NCBI GenBank assembly: GCA_011033025.1
Contig: WFMF01000445.1
Location: forward strand, 1 to 64,000
DNA length: 64,000 nucleotides
Source of the DNA: Beroe forskalii
Lineage: Eukaryota > Ctenophora > Nuda > Beroida > Beroidae
Direction: 5' to 3'
Shown here: one piece after another, positions 45,979-56,900 of the stretch
Layout of the letters: each line of letters starts with the position of its first letter
How positions within the stretch are numbered: position 1 is the first letter of the stretch
The notes under the pieces: model-generated
What the model saw: only the letters and a program-made list of their open reading frames with translations
What the model was told of the DNA's origin: nothing
Databases searched by the model: none
Position numbers and translations under genes: made by a program

Positions 45979-48900
45979 ATGTATGGTGGCAAGGGAAGTT
46001 ACAGTACGGGTTGCTACTGGACCAGCTATGCCACGCTTCTTGCTTTCATCGCAATAGGTGAGTGGTTTGAGTTGCGTTTGTTGCTAGATTTCTGTGTTTT
46101 CACGTAGATGAATTAAAAATTTGATAGCTAACACCCTGAATTAATGCTGATGGCTACTTCATACTATATTGTACTAGTCCATTGTAGCTTAAGATTTCTT
46201 TATCCGCCAATACTTAATCCGACACTACCCAATTAATTATTCCCCATTTTATCGTGCCATTTACTACTCCATGTCTGTAAACTGTACTCCTCAGACGGTG
46301 GGGGCTGTAATAAATGTCCCTCTGTGTAGGTTTTTCAAAAAAAGAGGAGGGGAGTGAATTTGAATCGAATGATTTTGAAATACTTTTCAAGTTTTTATAG
46401 GTATTGATCAAAGATACGTACTCTGACACAGAAAAAGATCTTTAATATTCTGAGAAAGCAGTTGGCGAAGCTTTCAGATTGATGTCCGATTTTGTGAAAT
46501 TCCAACAAAGAAAATACGAATTTTGATTTCAGAACCATCCCCAGGTTTCATGACACCATGGAATTACCTCATGGATTATAACCCCAGGTCTGTATTACCT
46601 GTTCACTGGGAGGAGTGGAGAGTATGACGTGGGGTGGGTCCTGGAGCACATCTCCCCCTACACCTGGGCTTGTCTTGGGATTGCTGCTGCCATGTTCCTT
46701 TCAGTCTTAGGAGCAGCTTGGTTAGTGGGACATTAGTTATTACACACTGCGTAGAAAAACTAATGCACGAGAAATAGGGGGTAGGATGACGTCACTATCA
46801 TAGCTCAATGTAGTGAGTTGATGACGTTGAACCGCCTATTTCTCGCGCGTGACGTATAGTTTACCTACAGTGTGTTTGTCCTTTAGGGCTGGTTAGAATA
46901 ATGCATGAGGTTATCCACAGCCTGCAGATGTATGGGTGTACCGACTGTGCTGAAGCCTAAGAGAATTAAATAAACTGAAATTTAGATTCAATCAATAATG
47001 ACTTCTTTCCCTCAGATAATTTATATTCTTTGATAGTGACTCAGGACTCTGACACATGTATTTTGACATATTACTTATAAAGTCGCAGATTGTGTTTTTT
47101 TTACATCACGCCCCATGGCAACGCGCGCGCAATGGGAAAAATGCACGTGCAAATTTATTGCGCGCGCGTTCATTTCGGTTTAATGCTGTTTTGATTTCGA
47201 AGCTTCATAACTTTTGATGGGGTCAGAATTTTTTGATGCGGTAAAAGTATTTAGCTGATTTGAAATTTGCGAACGAGGTGCTGCGTAGCAGCACCGAGTA
47301 AGCTGTGTATTTGCAGGCCCAACGGGCCTGCTAGTATAAGTATAAAAGCCATTCATCAAGCAATCAAAACACCTTCAAACAATAACTCTTTTCCCAGGGG
47401 CATGTTTGTCACCGGAGCATCCATTGTTGGTGGTGGTGTCAAAGCTCCCAGGATCAAAACCAAGAATCTCGTCAGTGTTATTTTCTGTGAAGCTGTCGCT
47501 ATCTACGGAATCATCATTGCCATCATCCTCGTTCAAAACATTAACGTAAGTTTTAAAATTGCGGGAATGTATATGACTGGAATCGAGTTAAAGACTGACC
47601 GGAATTCCTGGAACTTGAGGCAGCTTCAAGTGCTGTATTCAATGTACAAACAATTCTAAGAATATCAAATGGGCGATGATTTCAAACTTCATTTTATATC
47701 TCTCCTTAATCGAGAGTAGGTTTTAAATCAATTTTATTCTGCTTCCAGTAGAATTTGTTGCTAAAGTTCTCGTTTTACATTAACCCTGGAACTCAAGAAG
47801 GTTTCTACTCGCCTGAGCTATACCCTAAGAACGTTTTCAACGGTGAGCAGCATTCTGTATAGCATTCTGTATAGGCATAACTTATTAGATAGTCGGAGCA
47901 GCTAGTATGTCAAATTTTGGTATATATACAAAGTTTGTTTCTCAACACAAACCCAGATACTGACTCATACAATGTGTTTTTCATTCTGAAAGGAACCCAT
48001 TCATCAATGCCTTCTATTCGCGAATCATTCACTTTGAAAGTTGACAAATTCATCTTGCCGTTCATCTTACTCAATTAATGTAAATAACCCCACAAATCAA
48101 ACACTCCCCTTGACTAAAGACGATCAGCGTATGCTATTTGAAAGTTTCCAGAAAACCAAACTCGTGCCAATTATAGTCAACAGTAACCGTTTCAGGCTAC
48201 TGTTTGTTCTTCGCTGGTGTCCTCACTGGAATGTGTAACTTGGCGTGCGGAATCTGTGTTGGAATTATCGGCAGGTACGTTTACCATGTTACCGGTACCT
48301 CATTAACAATGATACATCATTGAAATCGGTACCTCATTAGCAATGGTACCTCATTAACAACGTAACACCATTAAACACTGTACCTCATTAACAATGGTGC
48401 CTTGTTAACAACGGTACCTCATTTACAACGATACCCTATCAACAACAGTGCTTATTTACAACGACAAGACAACTCGAACATTAAAACACGAGTAGAAATA
48501 ATGGCGAAACTTGCAGAACACGTTGTTAACGGCACATTGTTATTAACAACGGTACCTTATTAAAAACGGTACCTTATTAACAACGGTACCTTATTAACAA
48601 CGGTACCTTATTAACAACGGTACCTTATTAACAACAGCACCTGTTCAACAACGGTACCCTATTAACAACGGTACCCTATTAACAACGGTACCCTATTAAC
48701 AACGGCACCTTATTAACAACGGCACCTTATTAACAACGGCACCTGTTCAACAACGGTACCTTATTAACAACGGCACCTTATTAACAACGGCACCTTATTA
48801 ACAACGGTACCTTATTAACAACGGTACCTTATTAACAACGGACCTTATTAACAACGGACCTTATTAACAACAGTGCTCTATTAACAACGGTGCCCTATTA

Positions 48901-49868
48901 ACAACGGTACCTTATTAACAACGACAAACAACTTGAACATTAAAACACGAGTGGAAATAATGGCGAAACTTGCACAACACGTCCTTATATATGTTGGTTG
49001 ACACCACTCCGCACCCAATCAACCATGACGAATAGCACTACGTACGCATACCAATCCTATGACGTTGACACCACTTAGCATGACGAACAACGCTACGTTC
49101 ACATACCAACACTATGACGTTGACACCACTTTTCCTAAGCCTAGGATGAACCTTATCAGTGCAAACCCGCAATTAAGATATGTGATATTGCCAATTTGCA
49201 GGATCGGTCACAGTTTTGCATCAAAACAGTCAAAAGGGTCTACTGCGCGCAGGAAATAATTTGCCGTTTTCTTGGTAGCAATCTACTGTAAGCAGCCAAA
49301 ACTAGCAATAGGCGCGCCGCGCAATGATTATCCCATTTTTCGCGTATTTAATGAAGAATTCCATTCGTATCAAAATTGCTGGATATATGGAACTATTTCA
49401 ATAAAGTAATCTTGATCTGTTTCTTTCAGTGGTGCTGCATTGGCTGATGCTCAAAATTCGGAACTGTTCGTCAGGGTAAGTTTTTTTAAAAGCCTATGCG
49501 ATATGTGCTCATCAGTCAAAGGCAAGGCGTCGAAACTCGTGAGGGTGTTGGAATGGCCTAATATGACCACAGGAAAAGGTTTCTCCCACCACATTCGTGA
49601 GATGAGACAACACAAGAGCAGCCTACCTCTAAACTTGCAGGCTCTTTCAACCTCTCGACGATATGTTTTTGACTGATGAGCACAGGTCCCAGTATTGATC
49701 TGAATCAGACATAATGAACTGAAATTCAATTCGATTCACCAAATCAAACCTCGCATGAATTTCATATTATCATTTCAGATTCTCGTCATAGAAATTTTCG
49801 GGAGTGCTATCGGACTTTTTGGAGTGATTGTCGCGGTTTTATTAGTGAGTACCATTTTCAAATCATGA
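45979..49868 (+). CDS. ATP6V0B: V-type proton ATPase 21 kDa proteolipid subunit c''
   Basis: Seven exons with exact phase agreement: 45979-46057, 46588-46720, 47398-47545, 47752-47842, 48196-48274, 49430-49475 and 49779-49868; 221 residues (human about 205). This subunit is part of the membrane V0 rotor that pumps protons into lysosomes, endosomes and secretory vesicles. Landmarks are '[20 protein letters not shown]', '[19 protein letters not shown]' and '[10 protein letters not shown]' with the proton-carrying Glu, '[20 protein letters not shown]' and '[20 protein letters not shown]'. Exon 4 uses the second of two adjacent AGs (ccagtag|AAT); the first would put a stop in frame. The first exon is short and diverged, as is usual. 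Introns carry a small MITE, a CpG-rich hairpin block and a 17 bp minisatellite. A polyadenylation signal AATAAA lies at 49999-50004. Confidence 0.95.
46741..46870. mobile_element. ~130 bp MITE-like inverted-repeat element
   Basis: In ATP6V0B intron 2. The ends ACACACTG / CAGTGTGT are inverted, and inner arms share 'gagaaatagg' / 'cctatttctc' and 'gatgacgtca' / 'tgatgacgtt'. It has no coding capacity. A target duplication could not be fixed by eye. Confidence 0.65.
47097..47340. repeat. CpG-rich block with three perfect hairpins
   Basis: In ATP6V0B intron 2. Arms AACGCGCGCGCAAT / ATTGCGCGCGCGTT lie at 47120-47133 and 47157-47170; GGTGCTGC-GTA-GCAGCACC within 'cgag...cgag' is at 47274-47298; GCAGGCCC-AAC-GGGCCTGC is at 47313-47331. 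The block ends just before exon 3. It is probably a non-autonomous fold-back element. Confidence 0.7.
47920..47957 (+). repeat. Dispersed repeat with TTTCTCAACACAA core, copy 4
   Basis: 'ttggtatatatacaaagttt' followed by 'gtttctcaacacaaacccag' matches the copies at 22.2, 39.8 and 40.2 kb. It lies in ATP6V0B intron 4. Confidence 0.75.
48285..48930. repeat. 17 bp minisatellite 'ggtaccttattaacaac'
   Basis: More than thirty copies in ATP6V0B intron 5. Most are exactly 17 bp with the variable first half ggtacc / ggcacc / ggtaccc. The first third is more degenerate ('aatggtacctcattaacaac'). A pair of 'gacaa.acaactcgaacatta' / 'aaaacacgagt.gaaataatg' segments (48460-48510 and 48924-48965) brackets the core, suggesting an internal expansion. 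Confidence 0.95.
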
Positions 49869-50978
49869 AATCATATCCTTAATCCTACCTCCCTTAACTC
49901 CGGCCTTCTCTTAATAATATTTGGAGATGGTGTCCCAGGGTCATGGGTATGGTGACATGAATTTAGTTAAAATCAATGTTTTCGGATTCCCTCAACAAAA
50001 TAAACTTTCTAGATACCGGCGGTGTATCCTGACATTGACCAATGAACGTGCCAGTTTAGTCACATCTTGTGTCTTGCGCTGATTGGTCAATGTCTAATGC
50101 ATAATGGGCCTGTCGCCGTCGACAAAAATCTTACATCATTGTTTCGCAGGGAAATAACAAGAAAGTCGGTGGAATTTGAAGAGAAATATTTGGCATCAGT
50201 GTACTGTCTTTGCTGGCGAAGACTCCGTATACTGTTTGAACTGAGAAGTTATCAAATCAATATTCTTGAACAATGCCCACCAATCAATTGATAGTGCTGT
50301 GCTGCTTAAAATACAGCAACATCTAGGTAATATGAAATGGTATTATTGTTAATTTGTGTGAAATTATTTCGTGTGAACAATCTTGTTTCGGTCTATTTTA
50401 ACCAGAAAATTGTTTGTTATGTCTCTGGTCAATGATTGGCAGTTTTAATGAATTTTGAATCATAAGGAGGGGAATCCCGGATCAAGACCTATAAAAACAC
50501 CGGCAAATTTCTGAAATATTTCAATTAGATCGGTAACTCGGTACTTAGATCAGTATAACTCGGTAATTAGATCAGTATAAACTTCTTTCTGAAACAATTT
50601 AAACGCGTTATTTTCCCATAACTAAAACACCAGAATCTCAATTAACACAAATAGATCATCTTCTGTAGTCATGCTCTGTTATAAGTTAGATCGTTCCTTT
50701 GGTCACCTCAAATCATGACCCCGACGGCCTGAAAAACATAGTTGTGGAGAAAGCAATAAAGTACAGACAATATATTCGGCCTTTAAAGGCCATTCTTCAC
50801 TTAATGATCTTTGAAAAATGATAAAAGGATTTTTATTTTGCGGTGATATCAACTCATAAATTGCACCTTAATACAGAAACGCATAATAAAAACGCAAAAA
50901 ATTGAGCGGAGTTAAATACCAGGCGTTTATTTCTACTATTAAACTGCAGAGTGAAGGGCCAGGACTCTACGCTCATAC
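49869..50978. promoter_or_regulatory. Convergent 3' intergenic region ATP6V0B / EIF3G
   Basis: The two genes face each other. AATAAA signals on the plus strand are at 49999-50004 and 50755-50760. On the minus strand AATAAA (plus TTTATT) is at 50926-50931, 48 bases past the EIF3G stop. No other gene is evident. Confidence 0.65.
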
Positions 50979-53900
50979 TCACTTTGCCCACTCGACTTGC
51001 AGAATGAGATGGCCGTATCTGTACCGATGCAGGGTCTGTAGCGCTTGTTCTGCAGACTCTCGTCTGTTGTATGTGACGTATGCGAAACCCTGGAATTTAA
51101 TGGTAGAAGAGGATATTTCAATCCCAAATTGCCCACTGGCTGGGATTGAATTCTGGAAGAATTCAGCAAAATTCAGTTCCGATCCGGTTCTGTGACGCCG
51201 CGCGCGCTCAGATTTACCGGCCTCAGCTCAGCGCGCGCGCGGAACGCGCAGCTAGCATGAAAAAGGCAAACTACAGCGAACGTTGTGTATCGTTATAAGC
51301 TTCGCGCGTTACATATATTCCAATTTTCCGAGTGTCACATTTTTGCGCAATAATTTAAATTAAGCAAAATTGATGAGAATATTAGCTAATGACATAAAAG
51401 GGTCCTTCGAACAAGCATATTAAGCTACATTCTTCCACTTATCTAATAGCTATGTTGAATCTATGAATTATACTAAATGCTTCATGTTAATCATGGAAAA
51501 TACCTGGATCTTCATTGCCATAATGGGGGGGGGGGGGGGGGGAAGAGATTTTGTCATTTTTATTGCTACACAGACTTACTTTAGAAATGCCTGTGTTTTT
51601 ATCCTTTGCAAGATAAATCCTTGACACCGCCCCGAAAGGCTTGAACAGATCCTGCAAATCAGGTTCGCTGGTCTCTTCTGCCAGGTTTGATACTCGTATA
51701 GTTGGGTTCTCATCTGGGAAACGGCGTTTGGTTAAAAAACTAGTATGCGATCAAATCTTGTCTTTATAAGACTTTCCTGATGCAGTGAATATGGCTTCCA
51801 CCGATAAAGTGATCTTAATTTCATAACAATCAGCGCGTCATATTTTACTATGATCTTTACGTTCCGTTCCATAATACGATTCTAGAATTGACCCTCGTAT
51901 TTGGGACATAAGGTTGGGTTCTCATCTCGTTGCCTCGTCTGCACATCTTGCGTCTCCCCTCGTTTGACAGACGGTGGTACGTAGGCACCAGGGGCGCGAG
52001 GTGGTGGCTTAGCGATAGGCTGCTCCTCTGGAAAATGATACGTTAAATCATTGTTGCGTTTAAATCATTAAACCAGTGACGTAACTATAGGGTATCGTAT
52101 GTGCTATACATACCCTGAAAAAGTCCCTTGCATAGTCTCAAATTTTGGGAAAATATCTAATTATAGCTGAGATCTCAGCTATAATGAGTCTTCTCATGAG
52201 AAGACTTATTTTTAACTCCCTGGAAATATTAAGCATACCCTAACTGTCTCGAACCCTAGCAACGTTTCAAATAATTGCGGTTTTATTTAGATCTCATGTT
52301 TACAATTATACGGCATGCCTTTAAATAAGTCTGCTTAGCCCATTGCGGTTTATTACGCGCCCATTCCGATGGGGTAGTAAGTATGGTTTCCAATAACTGT
52401 CAGAACATCACTAATCAGCGTTTGTGTAAAATAGTAATATGTACTATACAAATTAGCTGTGTGGTTGTTGATAGGTGTCGATGTAATAGTGATTCCTTAA
52501 ATTTAGGCAAATGTATTTCCTGTCAAAACATCTATTTGCTTGTATAGAACGTACTGTATAATTGTATACTACTAAACACTCATATTCAGCCGGGTAGACA
52601 ATGAAAGGTAGGTTTTGTGCATTTTGCTTTCTATACACAAACATAAGCACTCATAAAAGCAACCGTCGTATACACATCTACACCAAATATAGGTTATATT
52701 TTATACATTCTATTTTTCTATGGACAAATTATACATCATGAGGTAGCAAGCTATAAATATTAGAGACTATGCAGTTAAAATTAGCAATATACACAACTCT
52801 ATAATTTCATCGTACGATCAATACTTTGAAAATAGTAATGCAGTTAGAATTAACCAGTAGAAAAGTTAATGATTTCATCGTGCGAAAATCAACTTTGTTC
52901 CTTCTCTGAGAACCATTTAAAAATATGAGCTCTATATGCTTTCCGGATGTTCATTCAGACTTTGTGTGGGAAAGGTATATGATCCACAAAATTGAACAAA
53001 TAGTATTTGGGTCAAATTGTCAAATGCCGTTGCTGAATATCATTTACACATGATATGGGAGGATTGTATAGCACATGATACAGTGTATTGTACGCGTGTA
53101 ATGTATTAGATGTCTGTTGTCAAGTGTTATCAAGTGTCTAGATCGGGATGGATCAACTATTATGGGCTATATTTAAACTATAATACATTAAAGTTTAAAG
53201 TAGTACATTTTTATGAAGACAAAGCTGCGAACTTTCGTACATTCCAAATGGTGTTATGCAATTAACATTTACTGAATGTAAACATTATTTAACACTTAGA
53301 TGCTACGGTAGGAATGTTACAAGTACCTGTTAAAGTGTTAATGAGAACGAAATAACATGTTGCTAGCTTATTAACTTTCAAATGATCCTATTTTATCATG
53401 ATAAAAGTGAGACACCATTTGCTCGGTATATCAAGTATCAATGTACACCAACGTATTTGTATAGTGTATAGTGTATATCATGAGCAATTCGATATCTCCA
53501 CCATCCGGATATGTGATGTCACCAGGTGATTCATATGACACAGTATTACAATACACACTGATACAAAGCACAGTGATATGATATCATAGCAAACATGGTA
53601 TACCAAGTGATTTAATGTCTTATTGGACACTCCTGTTAGTTTATTGTACAATGTACGCTAGTATTTTATTATCATAAACAAAAATTATTCCTATGTTATA
53701 AAGTGCATAACGTATTTAAATTGTACGCTAGTAAAATATGAAATGCCACGGTTTTGCTTTGTGAATATTATGAATAATATGTTAGCATAACTCGATTTGA
53801 ATTTTAAACGCTGCACAATGGTCTTTCAGAGAATGTACTTACATAATATAATACAACGTGACTTGTTCATTGGTACACATCCGGTGGGAACCAAATTAGA

Positions 53901-56900
53901 ACTTTTCACATAAGACATTTCATGGGACACCAGGATAAATACAAGTTCTGTCTTTTAATTAACTCTAAAAATGCAACCTATTCGGACTTGATATTAGTTG
54001 GGTCAGGTACATCAGTTGAGCGCATTTCACCCTTCTTCATTTCAAGAATCGCATGTAAATTCTACATTCCATGGTATGATGGACCATCCTACATACGGTA
54101 TCAAATGGGGGAAGCGAGCTGAGAGGTGTTGCTTCCCTTGTGTAGAATCACATTACAATACATAAGGTATGTCATGTGTACTAAGCGTATAATGTGTGAT
54201 TTCGTGGGTATGATATCATTGTCAAATAACACTATAATGACCTGTGTTGACACCAATAGTGTCATCATCGACAGTGTACATATGACATGTTACTTTAATT
54301 GCCAATCCTAAATTAAGATGATTTAATAGTGTAATAGCATAAATACCGTGTTCCACTGTTTGACACCAAGCTAAGTAAAATGTAAGTTGGTATGATAATC
54401 TCTCGTTGGGCACCAACAAAAGTAAGATGCGGGTTGGTATTATTATCTCTCTTATCACACTGTTTACTTGGAGAATGATCTCCCCCCCCCCCTGATCTGC
54501 CAATGTAAACGAGGAAGAACCAGGCACTACAGATACACAGAGAGAGGACCAGTGTATTTACTATTAATCGGAGTTAGAGACAGTAGAGATTTGGATCATC
54601 ATTCCGGCCGGGTATCTTGGCGAAGTGAAGAAGTGTTCAAGTGACATGATAGTTTTAAAATGAGGCTAAAAAATGATACACTTACTTCGTAATCAGCCAG
54701 GGGGAGGGAGGCGTTTTTCAATAATGCCATTGCAACAAATTAACCTTATTACGGGGGTGTTGCAAAAAGTTATCAAAATGTAAAATGATTCCTTAATCCT
54801 TAAAATAATTAGATAGAACCTCCTCTTGCTGCACGTCGAAGGCTGCTCCGAGAGTATCCTTGTAAGGACACTGTTTAGTCCAATGGGGGCCTTTACAGAT
54901 CCTACACACGACCATTCCCTGCCCACTGGACTTCAACTTAGCCATCTTCTCCTGAAGACATGAGGGCATAAACACGGATATAGGATCAAATCACAAATCC
55001 AAATTCAGATGGACCAGATGATAACATCAAAGAAACATTGTAGAAAACTGTGTCCCATATGTCCTCATTGCACTTAAAGTTAAAAGTAGGGTCCGGGCTG
55101 ACTTACCGCTACGTCCTCCTCTTTCTTCTCTTGTTGATCCTTCTTAGTAGCCAGGGTCAGGAACACAGGGTCACCAACCTGAGATGAAGGAGATAAGAGA
55201 TGAATGAGATAAGAGATGACTGAGATAAGAGGTGAATGAGATAAGAGATAAATGAGATAAGAGAGACATCAGACAAGCTGATAGATCATAACATCTGAAA
55301 TTTTGGAATTAGAGATGAGATCATGATATTCATAATGTGAGAATTCACTGCATATAATAGATAAGACTTCTAGAGACGAATTTAAGAGCGGGATTTCTTA
55401 ACATCCGTACCATGCTGTTGGCCGGATTGATTCCCGGACCATCATTAGCACAGTTCCCAAACTTCTTCCATTTCTTGCGTTCTGCCACGGCTTTGGGGAC
55501 TTTGACCTTCGTCAGCTTATAGTACCTGGTAACCTGAAATGTTAGGAATCTAGTTCCAGAAAGTTTCGTCGTTAAAATAGTAGGCAATCGGTTATGCAGC
55601 CCGCAGACCGCCCTTTCCGCCACGTCTTTTTTCAAATCTATGCAACGGGTTTTTGATGTTTCAATTTTGTAAGTTTTCCTCGGAAACGATGAAAGGGTGT
55701 GGCGGAAAATAGGATGAAACAGAGTGTTACATGGTGTGACGGAGTGTTATGAAATATGTAAAATATGTATATTGTATGACACAGCTTGCACAATATTATG
55801 TATTGGCCACGTGGACAGATAGCATTCTACAGATGAAACACGAATTTTAGACGATTATAACGTCACTATGACGGTGAAAAGTAGAGAAGAGATGAAGTCA
55901 AACTGCCTATTTCAAGCGGAATATAAACGCATCAAGACGGAGAATGATCAGGAAACAAGAAATTGGAAGGAGAGTAGCCGCTGCTCTGAGCTTGTAGCAA
56001 TAGGAGAGGGGTTCGCAAGAGGAAGCGAGGAACAGAATCTGAACATAAATAGGGGCGGGGGTAAGGCAAACTTTGGCAAACTATGGCAAACTTTGGCAAA
56101 CACTTTTTTTGGCAAACTCAAAAATTTAGGGATTAATTTGCCAAAGTTTGCCAAAAATTACATGACTTCTCAAAACATTTGTAAGAAGTTTTTCACTTGA
56201 ATAAGTGTCAGATGGTAATCCAATGTCTTATCTATAGACTTATCAACATGCAAAGAAACGAAAAAGGCATCAGTAAGCAATTGAGTAAAGGATCGAGGTG
56301 ATCTATATTGGTATAAAAATATTAATTTCAAACCAGGAATGTAATATATAGGCTGATTGGGGTGGGTTATGGGTGGAAAGGGGTGAGTCATGAGTCGAAA
56401 AGGATGGGTTATGAGTGGAAAAAGATGGGTTATGAGTGTAAAGGGGTGGGTCAAAAGTGGAAAAAGGAGGGGTTATGAGTGGAAAGGGGTGGGTTATGAG
56501 TGGAAAACGATGGGTTGTGAGTGTGAAGGTGGGTAATGAGTGGAAAGGAGTGGGATATAAGTGGGAAGGTGGGATATGTGTTGATTGGGCTAGGTTACGA
56601 GTGAAAAGGGGTGGGTTATGAGTGGAAAGGAATGGGTTATGAGTGGAAAGGGGTGGGTTATGAGTGGAAAGCGATGGGTTATGGGTTGATTGAGGTGGGT
56701 AAGAAGTTGGTCGGGGTGGGTAATGAGTTGCTTGGGGTGGGTTATGAGTTGGTCAGGGTGGGTTATGAGTTGATTGGGGTGCGTTAGAAGTGTATAGGGG
56801 TGGATAATCAGTGGAAAGGTATGAGTTATAAGTAAGCCTAACACACTCCTAAGTGAGCCTATCATACTCCTACGTAAGGTCGTAAGCCTATCACTCACCT

